This document shows positions 48,879-57,198 of a stretch of 64,000 nucleotides of DNA, one piece after another. Location of the stretch: contig CALKDK010000054.1 in NCBI GenBank assembly GCA_938084055.1, forward strand, positions 1 to 64,000, in the 5' to 3' direction. Within the stretch, counting starts at the first letter, position 1, and each line of letters opens with the position of its first letter. The DNA is from an uncultured Luminiphilus sp. (GTDB lineage: Bacteria > Pseudomonadota > Gammaproteobacteria > Pseudomonadales > Halieaceae). A model generated the notes under the pieces. That model saw only the letters and a list, made by a program, of their open reading frames with translations. It had not been told where the DNA came from and made no database searches. The position numbers and the translations under genes are program-made.

Positions 48879-50171
48879 TCACCGACGGTCCACGACCCGC
48901 TTGGCCTTGCCCTCTGAGCGGGGCACCCCGCCCTCGGGTAACAGCTCCATGGCACAGCTGATACCAACAAGCGATTTAATCTGGTTGCGAAGTTCTCCCA
49001 ACTGCTGCTGGACCTCGGCCTCCTCGACACCGGGCTGCCCTTCAAGGCGCAGGGCCAGGGCGTCCATATTCCCGGCCCTGGACAGCTCAATCTGATAGTG
49101 GGGTGCAAGGGCGGGAAACCTGAGTATCAACTCCTCAATCTGGGAGGGGAAAACGTTCACGCCGCGTATAATGAGCATGTCGTCAGAACGACCGGTGATT
49201 TTCGCCATGCGCCGCATGACGCACTCACTCCCCGGTAGCAGCCGGGTCAGGTCCCGGGTTCGGTATCGAATGACGGGAAATGCGCGCTTGGTCAGGCTGG
49301 TAAATACCAGTTCACCCTCTTCGCCATCGGCCAGCACGGCACCGGTATCCGGGTCAATAACTTCCGGATAGAAATGATCCTCCCAGACCGTGGGGCCGTC
49401 CTTGCTCTCAACAAACTCCTGGGCGACGCCCGGACCCATCACCTCGGACAATCCGTAAATGTCTGTGGCGTCAAGATGACAGCGCGCCTCGATCGCCTCG
49501 CGCATGGCTGGGGTCCAGGGTTCCGCTCCGAAAATACCAATGCGCAGTTTCAGCCGGGCGGGGTCGATACCCTGACGATCGATTTCGTCAGCTATATTCA
49601 GCATGTAAGACGGCGTCACCATAATGATGTCGGTCTCAAAATCCTGGAGCAGCTGCACCTGCTTTTCTGTTTGCCCACCCGACATGGGTATCACGGTACA
49701 GCCCAGCTTCTCGGCACCGTAGTGCGCGCCCAGTCCACCGGTGAAAAGTCCATAGCCGTAAGCGACCTGGACCCGGTCACCGGGCCGACCTCCGGCCGCT
49801 TCAATGGAACGGGCAACGCAAGTGGCCCAGTGCTCAATATCTTCCCGGGTGTACCCCACGACGGTGGGTTTTCCCGTTGTGCCGCTGGACGCATGGATCC
49901 GCACCACCTGTTCCCGGGGTACGGAGAACAGGCCAAAAGGATAGTGGGCGCGAAGATCATCTTTCGTGGTGAAAGGAAATTTTGCGAGGTCAGCGAGGCT
50001 CTTCAGGCTGTCTGGCGCAACACCAGCGGCCTCGAATTTTTCTCTGTAGGGTGCGCAATGCTCAAACACGTGTTCCAGCGTGCTGCGCAGTCGCTGCAGT
50101 TGCAGCGACTCGAGTTGGTCCCGCGACGTTTTCCGAACTTCCATCAATGCCGACATAGACGCATTCACCAC
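48879..50171 (-). CDS. paaK: Phenylacetate-CoA ligase PaaK
   Basis: PaaK activates phenylacetate to phenylacetyl-CoA with ATP, the entry step of the paa route. The 430-residue protein has the AMP-binding loop HASSGTTGKPTVVGYT, then YGYGLFTGGLGAHYG, FGAEPWTPAMREAIE, DIYGLSEVMGPGVAQE and the C-terminal hinge GRSDDMLIIRGVNVFPSQIE, all close to E. coli PaaK. The first few residues are uncertain because ATGs occur at 50171 and 50156. It is divergent from paaX and separate from the main paa operon by 11.5 kb. Confidence 0.95.
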   Translation of the reverse strand: MVNASMSALMEVRKTSRDQLESLQLQRLRSTLEHVFEHCAPYREKFEAAGVAPDSLKSLADLAKFPFTTKDDLRAHYPFGLFSVPREQVVRIHASSGTTGKPTVVGYTREDIEHWATCVARSIEAAGGRPGDRVQVAYGYGLFTGGLGAHYGAEKLGCTVIPMSGGQTEKQVQLLQDFETDIIMVTPSYMLNIADEIDRQGIDPARLKLRIGIFGAEPWTPAMREAIEARCHLDATDIYGLSEVMGPGVAQEFVESKDGPTVWEDHFYPEVIDPDTGAVLADGEEGELVFTSLTKRAFPVIRYRTRDLTRLLPGSECVMRRMAKITGRSDDMLIIRGVNVFPSQIEELILRFPALAPHYQIELSRAGNMDALALRLEGQPGVEEAEVQQQLGELRNQIKSLVGISCAMELLPEGGVPRSEGKAKRVVDRR

Positions 50172-50284
50172 ACTGATCTAACGTTTGCAGTAGTTCTTGA
50201 AGCCTGTAAAGTAAAACACACTAGACTTATGAAGCAACTTTTTTGTATCAGAAAAGACGCCTGCCAAGCGGAAAAGGAACCACA
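50172..50284. promoter_or_regulatory. Divergent promoter region paaK/paaX
   Basis: This 113-base AT-rich region should hold promoters for both genes. On the plus strand TTTTGTATCA (50241-50250) is the reverse complement of TGATACAAAA, the 10-mer found before the TonB receptor at 41.3 kb and, with one change, before paaZ. AAAAGGAA at 50272-50279 is a good ribosome-binding site for the TTG start of paaX at 50285. Confidence 0.45.
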
Positions 50285-51199
50285 TTGAGCATCAGGAAAC
50301 AGCTCCAGCCCATCATCGATGCCTTCCGCGCGCGCCAACCTATGCGCGCGAAATCATTGATCATCACGTTCTTCGGCGATGTTGTCTCCCAGCACGGCAA
50401 GGAGATATGGCTGGGCAGTGCCGCAACGGCGCTGCAGGAGCTGGGTATTAACGACCGATTGGTTCGAACCTCGGTATTTCGCCTGACCAAAGAAGGTTGG
50501 CTGGAAGTGGATCGGGAGGGGCGGCGCAGTTTTTATCGATTCAGTACCTATGGGAGCCTGGAGTACCAGCGAGCGGCCCAGAGGATCTATAGCGCGAGCG
50601 GGGAGTCCTGGCAGGGACGTTGGCAATTGCTCATTCCCACCAACGTTGCTGAATCCCAGCGGGAAGATCTGCGGCGCAGCCTGAACTGGCTGGGTTTTCG
50701 CTCCATATCGCCGGGCACCTATGCGCGTCCGGGGGGCGACCTTGACTCGATTCGAGACCTGCTTGACGAATTCAATATTGAGACTGGCGTGATCCTCATG
50801 GACGCCGAGACCTCTACCCTGACAACCAAAAAAGCGCTTCGGGAAATCGTATCCGAGCACTGGAAGCTCCATAAGCTGGCCGCTGACTACTCGGATCTGA
50901 TACGGCAGTTCAGTCCCCTTGAACAAGTCATTGCCAAGGGTATTACGCCGTCGCCCCAGGAGGCTTTTCAGGCGCGACTGTTACTGATTCACGAGTACCG
51001 GCGTATCCTGCTGAGAGATACACCGCTACCGGAAGACCTGCTGCCCAACCGTTGGCAGGGCACCGTGGCAAGACAGATCGTGACGACACTGTACGAGGCA
51101 TTGGCGGCGCCCTCGGAGGCCTATGTGGTGGGTGAGCTGCAGAACTTACAAGGCAAGCTCCCGAAGGCCGCCGCATCCTTTCATCAACGCTTCCAGTAA
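50285..51199 (+). CDS. paaX: Phenylacetate catabolism repressor PaaX
   Basis: PaaX is a GntR-type-fold repressor of paa genes that is released by phenylacetyl-CoA. The 304 residues contain SLIITFFGDVVSQHGKEIWL, the winged-helix part LVRTSVFRLTKEGWLEV with GRRSFY, and the C-terminal LLIHEYRRILLRDTPLPEDL and LLPNRWQG, as in E. coli PaaX. The TTG start at 50285 is preferred because AAAAGGAA precedes it and the residues upstream are not conserved. It is divergent from paaK, consistent with self-regulation and control of the scattered paa genes. Confidence 0.92.
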   Translation: MSIRKQLQPIIDAFRARQPMRAKSLIITFFGDVVSQHGKEIWLGSAATALQELGINDRLVRTSVFRLTKEGWLEVDREGRRSFYRFSTYGSLEYQRAAQRIYSASGESWQGRWQLLIPTNVAESQREDLRRSLNWLGFRSISPGTYARPGGDLDSIRDLLDEFNIETGVILMDAETSTLTTKKALREIVSEHWKLHKLAADYSDLIRQFSPLEQVIAKGITPSPQEAFQARLLLIHEYRRILLRDTPLPEDLLPNRWQGTVARQIVTTLYEALAAPSEAYVVGELQNLQGKLPKAAASFHQRFQ

Positions 51200-51208
51200 C
51201 CTGAGACT

Positions 51209-51463
51209 TCAGTAGCCCATCACCCGGTTGGGCTCGAGCAGTGCCGGGTTTCGGGCGAGTGGAGCGCCGTCGAGGGTGATTTTGGCAAACTGGGTGCGCA
51301 GCATGGCGGTCGCGTACCAACAACGGTCATGGAGGTTGTGCAAGGCCACCTCGCGGGATGCTGACCCAAAGCTTTTCCGGGCAGAACTGGACGCGACCCG
51401 GGATCTCAATCCAACATTTTCGTGCAGGACCCCGTAAGCCTGCAGAGAACCCGCTGTCCTCAT
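51209..51463 (-). CDS. Possible small hypothetical protein (84 aa)
   Basis: An open frame from the ATG at 51463 would give 84 residues ending ITLDGAPLARNPALLEPNRV and MGY. I do not recognise it. The last 40 codons mostly end in G or C, as in real genes of this window, and the frame does not simply mirror a gene on the other strand, since no plus-strand gene lies here. It is divergent from the AhpD-like gene with the GTAACATGTTAC palindrome between them. It could also be the remnant of a longer gene. The ribosome-binding site is weak. Confidence 0.3.
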   Translation of the reverse strand: MRTAGSLQAYGVLHENVGLRSRVASSSARKSFGSASREVALHNLHDRCWYATAMLRTQFAKITLDGAPLARNPALLEPNRVMGY

Positions 51464-51507
51464 GGCGTCTTTGAAAGTTGTCTGCCTTTTTTGAAGCACA
51501 CATACTA

Positions 51508-51519
51508 GTAACATGTTAC
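51508..51519. promoter_or_regulatory. Perfect palindrome GTAACATGTTAC
   Basis: This 12-bp perfect palindrome lies 49 bases before the AhpD-like gene and 44 bases before the possible small divergent gene. The identical 12-mer recurs at 54352 before hpaE, and both are followed by ACG-AAT-like text (GAAATC, GCAATT). It is a strong candidate operator for a dimeric repressor or activator. Confidence 0.6.
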
Positions 51520-51568
51520 GAAATCTTGCCGAAAGCGCAGCACCATTAAGCCTAGAGGAACCCATGCT

Positions 51569-52162
51569 ATGGCACACCTGCCTCCCCTTGCCCGTGAAGA
51601 CATCGCTGACCCTGAATTGCAGGAGATGCTCGAGCGCTACCTGAAGATCCGGAAATTTATCCCCAACAGCGTACTCACCATGTCCCGCAGACCAAAGATC
51701 GCCAAGGCCTTCGCTGCCCTTAATCAAGTCATCCTCTACGAGGGGAGTGTTCCCGAGGAAACCAAAATGCTGGTCGCGCTGATCAGCAGCCAGGCGAGTG
51801 GCTGCCGCTACTGCCAGTCACACATGGCCAACCTGAGCAGTATCTACTCTGCCTCCGACGAGAAAATTGCCGCGCTCTGGGACTTTCCTACCAGCGATTT
51901 GTTTTCCCCAGCCGAACGCGCAGCACTGACTGTTGCGGTCAAAGCAGGCCAATTACCCAACGAGGCCAGTGCGGATGATTTTGCGGAACTGAAACGGCAT
52001 TGGGATGAGGGAGAAATCGTCGAAATTGTGGCTGCCATTGGATTATTCGGCTACCTGAACCGCTGGAATGACACGATGTCCACCGACCTCGAAACCCATC
52101 CCGCCGAAGTGGCCGAGCGCACTCTGGGCACCTGGGGTTGGCACATCGGTAAGCACGGCTAG
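51569..52162 (+). CDS. AhpD-like/carboxymuconolactone decarboxylase family protein
   Basis: The 197-residue helical protein carries the AhpD-type redox motif CRYCQSHM (C-x-x-C with a downstream histidine) after KMLVALISSQASG, the signature of peroxidase-related CMD-family proteins. Such proteins reduce peroxides or act on quinones and lactones; which applies here is unclear. It is preceded by the shared palindrome and lies beside the hpa module, so it may protect against by-products of aromatic ring oxidation. No signal peptide is present. Confidence 0.8.
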   Translation: MAHLPPLAREDIADPELQEMLERYLKIRKFIPNSVLTMSRRPKIAKAFAALNQVILYEGSVPEETKMLVALISSQASGCRYCQSHMANLSSIYSASDEKIAALWDFPTSDLFSPAERAALTVAVKAGQLPNEASADDFAELKRHWDEGEIVEIVAAIGLFGYLNRWNDTMSTDLETHPAEVAERTLGTWGWHIGKHG

Positions 52163-52215
52163 TCCGGGGCAACTGCCAGAAAACAACGCGGGGCTTTGCG
52201 CGCTACCGCACCAAA

Positions 52216-53127
52216 TCAACCACGACGATTGCTGCGCAGCTGCAATGTCATATCGCCACCCGCAGTCGGGTCATCTACGACTGAGTTGCTGAGCACACCA
52301 ATGGTTGGGCAGCTCACCTCGACCACATCACCCGGCGCAAGGTAACGGGGAGGATCAAAACGGGCACCTGCGCCGTTGGGTGTGCCGGTCGAAATCATGT
52401 CCCCAGGTTGCAGGGTGTAAAAAATTGACAGGTAGCTGATCAGGTAATCGAAGGGAAACATCAGGTTGGCGGTGGTATCTTTCTGTCGCAGCTCGCCATT
52501 GACTCGGGTTTCAAGACACAGCCCCGCGATATCACCCACGCTGCCGGGGTCGACCAGCCAGGGACCAACGGCGCCGGTCCGGGGAAAGTTTTTCCCCTGG
52601 GTCACATTGAACTTGGCGTGGCGGACCCAATCCCTGATCGTTCCCTCATTCATCAACGTGTAACCCGCCACATGCTCCATGGCACGCTGCTGGGGAATGC
52701 GATGCCCCGTCTTGCCAACAACCAGGACGATTTCACCCTCATAATCCAGTTGCGGACTTTCAGGGGGACGCCATAAATGTTGGCCAGAACCGGTAAACGA
52801 CTCCTGTGCCCGCATGAACAGGCTGGGCCATTCAGGTTCGGGAGTGTTGTCCTTGTACTCGGCATTGCGGTTGGCGTAGTTGACACCGACACAGATGATC
52901 TTGGACCCACAGACAACCGGCGGCTGTAAAACCACGTCTGCAATCGAGGTATCGGGCGCAACCGTGTCTTCGATCTCCGCAAGAGCCTGCCAATCCAGCC
53001 CTCTCCCCAGCGCCTGAAGAACCGAGCCGCCCTGTCGGCTGCCGAGATCGATGATGCCCCCATCGCCAGAGACAACTCCCCAGGAAGCGGCACCCCCCTG
53101 CTCAAAGCTGACCAGTCTGGTAGCCAC
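52216..53127 (-). CDS. Fumarylacetoacetate hydrolase family protein, HpaG candidate
   Basis: The 303-residue protein belongs to the FAH family. Segments ICVGVNYANRNAEYKDN, PQLDYEGEIVLVVGKTGH and DMISTGTPNGAG are typical and include the metal-binding glutamates and aspartate. In E. coli, hpaG (a FAH-family decarboxylase) completes homoprotocatechuate degradation, and no other decarboxylase gene is seen here, so this gene could fill that step. It could also be a diketone or acylpyruvate hydrolase. The start may be GTG at 53127 or TTG at 53133; the latter overlaps the Rieske gene stop. It is cotranscribed with the Rieske oxygenase. Confidence 0.78.
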   Translation of the reverse strand: MATRLVSFEQGGAASWGVVSGDGGIIDLGSRQGGSVLQALGRGLDWQALAEIEDTVAPDTSIADVVLQPPVVCGSKIICVGVNYANRNAEYKDNTPEPEWPSLFMRAQESFTGSGQHLWRPPESPQLDYEGEIVLVVGKTGHRIPQQRAMEHVAGYTLMNEGTIRDWVRHAKFNVTQGKNFPRTGAVGPWLVDPGSVGDIAGLCLETRVNGELRQKDTTANLMFPFDYLISYLSIFYTLQPGDMISTGTPNGAGARFDPPRYLAPGDVVEVSCPTIGVLSNSVVDDPTAGGDMTLQLRSNRRG

Positions 53128-53129
53128 GA

Positions 53130-54224
53130 TCAAAGCACCGGGTTTTTGATGATGTCGACCGGCTCGGGAAACGTTTCACGCTCCGCCGCGATCTGCTCAA
53201 ACCAAACCCGCCGGAACTGCGCCAAAGCGGTGTCACTGGCCAGCCCCCTTGGCTGGAAATCCCCGTGTTGCTCGAGTAATTTTTGCTGCGCCTCTATGAT
53301 TACCTTATCCTCAAAAAACCCCTCAAACATAACCTCCCTGAGGGTTTCACCCACGTCATCTTCCCCTTTACGGAAATTCCTCAGGTACTCCCAGAAAAAG
53401 TGCGTGGTGCCCCGGGTCTCAGGGGTCATGTACTGACAATTGCGAAATTCCAACAGCTCAGGAGGCTCGGGCATGCTGTCCCACCCAGTCGGGCCAAACT
53501 GGGTATCCATGAGAAAAATACCCGGGGTATACATGCGCACGAAGTTGCGTCGATCCACCACCGTATCCTCGGACCAAGGCGTGATTTTCTGCAGATATGG
53601 GGGTTGGCCACTGGCCCGATGCCAGCGTTCAAATTCAAATCCGTTGGCCAATTTGTCCACCGCCTGTGCCGACTCCTTCGCATAGTCCTCCGAGCCTCCC
53701 AGGGTATTGGTGTGCACGAAAGCGAGGTGGGAAAAATCTGCCAGATTATCCACAATCAGCATCCAGTTGGCGTCGTAGTGCAGGTAGCAGCGCTTGGGCA
53801 GTCCACACCAGTAGGGATCTTCAAGCGGTTCGAAGTGAGGAATATGGTCCGGGTCTGCTTTCTCCGGCTGTCCCATCCAGATCCACAACATGCCGCCGCG
53901 ATCCACCAGGGGGTAGCTGTGCACACGGTGGTTGGGACTGATTCGCGCCTGACCCGGGATTTCCACGCATTGGCCGGAGGGATCATATTTCATACCGTGG
54001 TACATACACCGCAGGCAGTTTCCCTCTATGCGTCCCATGGCGAGGGGCGCTGAGCGGTGACAGCAGCGATTGTCCAGTGCCACATAGCGACCGTCATCCC
54101 CACGGTATATAACAACGGGTTTTTCAAGATAGGTGCGAGCGAGGGGCTTCCCCTCCTCGATCTCACTGGTCCAAGCGGCAGCGTACCAACAATTGTAGAC
54201 AAACCAGTCATCTGCAGTGCGCAT
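53130..54224 (-). CDS. Rieske non-heme iron oxygenase, VanA-like
   Basis: The 364-residue oxygenase component has a Rieske [2Fe-2S] domain with CCHRSAPL and CMYHGMKY, which hold the Cys-His pairs. The mononuclear iron site is DNLADFSHLAFVH at about 157-169. The layout and start WFVYNCWYAAAW resemble vanillate O-demethylase oxygenase VanA and related O-demethylases. It needs a reductase that is not encoded nearby. Beside the hpa genes it may demethylate homovanillate to 3,4-dihydroxyphenylacetate, which would release formaldehyde; this substrate is inferred from context only. It is divergent from hpaE. Confidence 0.85.
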   Translation of the reverse strand: MRTADDWFVYNCWYAAAWTSEIEEGKPLARTYLEKPVVIYRGDDGRYVALDNRCCHRSAPLAMGRIEGNCLRCMYHGMKYDPSGQCVEIPGQARISPNHRVHSYPLVDRGGMLWIWMGQPEKADPDHIPHFEPLEDPYWCGLPKRCYLHYDANWMLIVDNLADFSHLAFVHTNTLGGSEDYAKESAQAVDKLANGFEFERWHRASGQPPYLQKITPWSEDTVVDRRNFVRMYTPGIFLMDTQFGPTGWDSMPEPPELLEFRNCQYMTPETRGTTHFFWEYLRNFRKGEDDVGETLREVMFEGFFEDKVIIEAQQKLLEQHGDFQPRGLASDTALAQFRRVWFEQIAAERETFPEPVDIIKNPVL

Positions 54225-54351
54225 AGTGCGTTTCCATCCCCTTTTCAGCGACTGTCAGCGCGTCAGCAGGGGTCGGCCCCGCCCAGCAGGAGGCCAACCC
54301 CGGCCTGATCAACGCGCACCCCGCCGGCCTTGCCAGCGCCTGCGCAGATAT

Positions 54352-54363
54352 GTAACATGTTAC
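54352..54363. promoter_or_regulatory. Perfect palindrome GTAACATGTTAC before hpaE
   Basis: This copy is identical to the one at 51508. It lies 37 bases before the hpaE ATG and 127 bases from the Rieske gene start, in the 176-base divergent region. A bound protein here would overlap or adjoin the hpaE promoter. Confidence 0.6.
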
Positions 54364-54400
54364 GCAATTTAGATCAACCGCTTGCGCAGAGAGCCCGGAC

Positions 54401-55942
54401 ATGTCCAAACCCCAAGGTGGGACCTTATCAGATCACAAAGATCGAGCAGCTGCTTACCTGGAGCGATTTCGCCAGCAGCCAGCAGGGCATTATATAGGCG
54501 GCAGCTGGTGCTCAACAAACGGGGCGGAGCTGTTCGAGAATCTCAATCCCGCCGACAATACCGTGCTGGGCAGTGTAGTCGCAGGCAATGAACAGGACGT
54601 GCAGAGCGCCTGTGAGGCGGCCGCGTGTGCCTTCCCGGACTGGGCCGCCATGGCGGGATCCCAGCGCAGAAAGCTCCTGCACCATTTCGCCGATCTCATC
54701 GAGCAGCGTGCTGATGAAATTGCCCTCGTGGAATCTTCAGATTGTGGTCAGGCCATACGCTTCATGAAACAAGCCGCTGTGCGCGGGGCCGCGAACTTCC
54801 GGTTTTTTGCCGACAAGGCGCCCGAGGCGCGGAACGGCCAGTCGCTGTTCCAGCCCGACCACACCAATTACACGGTGCGCGCACCGATCGGTCCAGTGGG
54901 GATTATTACGCCCTGGAATACCCCTTTTATGCTGGCAACCTGGAAGATAGCCCCTGCACTTGCCGCCGGCTGCACCGTGGTCCACAAGCCCGCGGAACTG
55001 AGCCCGCTGTCTGCGCAGCTGCTTGCCGAGATCAGCGCCGAGGCAGGACTCCCGCCAGGAGTTTGGAATACCGTGCAGGGTTATGGCGAGGTGGTCGGCA
55101 AGGCACTGTGTGAGCATCCGGCAATCAAGGCCATCGCCCTGGTGGGCGAGACCACAACCGGCCGACATGTTATCCGACAAGGTGCCGACACCCTGAAACG
55201 CGTGCATCTCGAACTGGGAGGCAAAAATCCGGTCATCGTCTTTGCCGATGCGGACCTGGACCGGGCGCTTGATGCCGTGGTGTTCATGATTTATTCACTC
55301 AACGGCCAGCGCTGCACCTCGAGCTCCCGGCTGCTAATCCAGAACAGTGTCCGGGACCAATTTTTGGATGCACTCAAGGAACGTGTGGCCAAACTGGTGG
55401 TGGGCCACCCCTTGGATCCCGGTACCGAAGTGGGACCGCTTATTCATCGCGGACACTACGACAAAGTCCTTGGTTACCTGACCACCGCAACCGAGGACGG
55501 TGCAACCATTGCCGTAGGAGGCACTGCCAGAGCAGACCTGGGTCCGGGTAATTATGTCGCCCCTACCCTGTTGACCGACGCCAGCAACAGCATGCGAGTG
55601 GCGCGGGAAGAGATCTTTGGACCGGTGCTGACGGCGATGGGTTTCGAGGATGAAGCCGACGCTTTACAGATCGCCAATGACAGTGAGTACGGTCTTGCTG
55701 GGTATATCTGGACCCGGGACACCGGGCGGGCCATGAGGATGGCGCAGGGCGTTCAGGCGGGTATGCTGTGGGTTAATTCTGAAAACAACCGCAATCTCCC
55801 CTCGCCTTTTGGCGGCACGAAGATGAGTGGCATAGGACGCGACGGAGGTGATTACAGCTTTGATTTCTACATGGAAACGAAGAACGTATGCATTGCACAC
55901 GATACACACCGGGTACCGGTCCTCGGGACGTCAACTGATTGA
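54401..55942 (+). CDS. hpaE: 5-carboxymethyl-2-hydroxymuconate semialdehyde dehydrogenase
   Basis: HpaE oxidises the ring-cleavage semialdehyde of homoprotocatechuate with NAD. The 513-residue aldehyde dehydrogenase has [19 protein letters not shown], the glutamate loop [12 protein letters not shown] and the catalytic cysteine in [13 protein letters not shown]. The C-terminal [20 protein letters not shown] is characteristic of HpaE. It is the first gene of a five-gene operon in the order E-D-F-H-I, as in E. coli after hpaG. The N-terminal extension of about 30 residues is not conserved. Confidence 0.92.
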   Translation: MSKPQGGTLSDHKDRAAAYLERFRQQPAGHYIGGSWCSTNGAELFENLNPADNTVLGSVVAGNEQDVQSACEAAACAFPDWAAMAGSQRRKLLHHFADLIEQRADEIALVESSDCGQAIRFMKQAAVRGAANFRFFADKAPEARNGQSLFQPDHTNYTVRAPIGPVGIITPWNTPFMLATWKIAPALAAGCTVVHKPAELSPLSAQLLAEISAEAGLPPGVWNTVQGYGEVVGKALCEHPAIKAIALVGETTTGRHVIRQGADTLKRVHLELGGKNPVIVFADADLDRALDAVVFMIYSLNGQRCTSSSRLLIQNSVRDQFLDALKERVAKLVVGHPLDPGTEVGPLIHRGHYDKVLGYLTTATEDGATIAVGGTARADLGPGNYVAPTLLTDASNSMRVAREEIFGPVLTAMGFEDEADALQIANDSEYGLAGYIWTRDTGRAMRMAQGVQAGMLWVNSENNRNLPSPFGGTKMSGIGRDGGDYSFDFYMETKNVCIAHDTHRVPVLGTSTD

Positions 55943-55951
55943 GGCAGCACT

Positions 55952-56812
55952 ATGGGCAGCATAGCTTTCGCAGCAAAGATTACCCATGTGCCATCCATGT
56001 ACCTGTCGGAATTGGATGGCCCCCACAAGGGATGCCGGCAAGCCGCCATCGACGGGCATATTGAGATCTCCCGGCGCTGCCGAGAACTGGATATCGATAC
56101 CATCGTTGTCTTCGATACCCATTGGCTGGTTAATTCGGGCTATCACATTAACAACGCTCCCCACTTCAAGGGTGTCTACACCAGCAATGAATTGCCTCAC
56201 TTCATCAAGAACATGCCCTATGAATATGATGGCAACACCGAACTGGGAGATATCATCGCGGCGGGCTGCACTGCGGCGGGCGTCCAGACCCGAGCCCACT
56301 CAGACACAACCCTCGCACTGGAGTACGGCACGCTGGTGCCCATGCGCTACATGAATGAGGATCGACGCTTCAAGGTAGTGTCCATCTCCGCCCTCTGCCA
56401 GGTTCATGACCTCGAAGACAGCGCCCGCCTCGGGGATGCCCTCAGGCGCAGCATTGAGGAGCACTACGAAGGAAAAGTTGCCGTTCTTGCCTCGGGCTCA
56501 CTGTCCCATCGATTTGCACAAAATGGCATCTCTGAGCAGTACCTGCACCGGGTCTGGTCACCGATGCTCGAACACATGGACCGCGAGGTCGTTCGCATGT
56601 GGCAGCAGGGTGAGTGGCAGGAATTTGTGGCCATGCTCCCGGAGTATGCTGACAAATGCCACGGCGAGGGCTTCATGCATGACACGGCCATGCTGCTGGG
56701 CACGCTGGGCTGGGATAATTACCAGGGCAAGGTTGAGGTTTTGACCCCTTATTTTGGCAGCTCGGGTACGGGTCAGATCAATGCGGTCTTCCCACTGAAC
56801 GGACAGCCATAA
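55952..56812 (+). CDS. hpaD: 3,4-dihydroxyphenylacetate 2,3-dioxygenase
   Basis: HpaD cleaves the ring of homoprotocatechuate next to the hydroxyls. The 286-residue protein is a class III (LigB-type) extradiol dioxygenase. It starts AFAAKITHVPSMYLSE with His12 near the N-terminus, followed by IVVFDTHWLVNSGYHIN, and carries ASGSLSHRF and YADKCHGEGFMHDTAML, segments shared with E. coli HpaD. It lies nine bases after hpaE. The presence of this enzyme means that the pathway's substrate is a catechol with an acetate side chain. Confidence 0.93.
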   Translation: MGSIAFAAKITHVPSMYLSELDGPHKGCRQAAIDGHIEISRRCRELDIDTIVVFDTHWLVNSGYHINNAPHFKGVYTSNELPHFIKNMPYEYDGNTELGDIIAAGCTAAGVQTRAHSDTTLALEYGTLVPMRYMNEDRRFKVVSISALCQVHDLEDSARLGDALRRSIEEHYEGKVAVLASGSLSHRFAQNGISEQYLHRVWSPMLEHMDREVVRMWQQGEWQEFVAMLPEYADKCHGEGFMHDTAMLLGTLGWDNYQGKVEVLTPYFGSSGTGQINAVFPLNGQP

Positions 56813-56824
56813 CAGAGATACGTC

Positions 56825-57190
56825 ATGCCCCATATTATTGTCGAATACTCCAACAACCTATCCGAGTCGGCTCTCGATATTGATGCACTGCTCAAACGCC
56901 TCGCCGACACAGCGGCGGCGACAGGCCTGTTTCCCGAGCAGGGCATGCGTCTACGGGCCTACCGCGCGGATTACCAGCGCGTTGGCTCAGGTGACCCCGA
57001 CAGCGCCTTTCTTCATGTGGGAATGAACGTCGGTAGCGGTCGCACTGAGGAGGCTCGGCAGGCTGCCGGCGCGAGCTTGTTTGCGACCCTAAAATCCCAC
57101 CTGTCCGAGGCCATGGCCGAGCAGAAGATTTCACTGTCATTCGAGATGCGGGAGATCGCCCCCGTGAAGTTCAACTACCGCAACAACTGA
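56825..57190 (+). CDS. hpaF: 5-carboxymethyl-2-hydroxymuconate delta-isomerase
   Basis: HpaF isomerises 5-carboxymethyl-2-hydroxymuconate within the homoprotocatechuate route. The 121-residue protein starts MPHIIVEYSNNL, so Pro2 is available as the catalytic base after removal of Met, as in the tautomerase superfamily. VEYSNNL and the ending SLSFEMREI match E. coli HpaF (CHMI). It lies 12 bases after hpaD. Confidence 0.93.
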   Translation: MPHIIVEYSNNLSESALDIDALLKRLADTAAATGLFPEQGMRLRAYRADYQRVGSGDPDSAFLHVGMNVGSGRTEEARQAAGASLFATLKSHLSEAMAEQKISLSFEMREIAPVKFNYRNN

Positions 57191-57198
57191 GGAGCACC

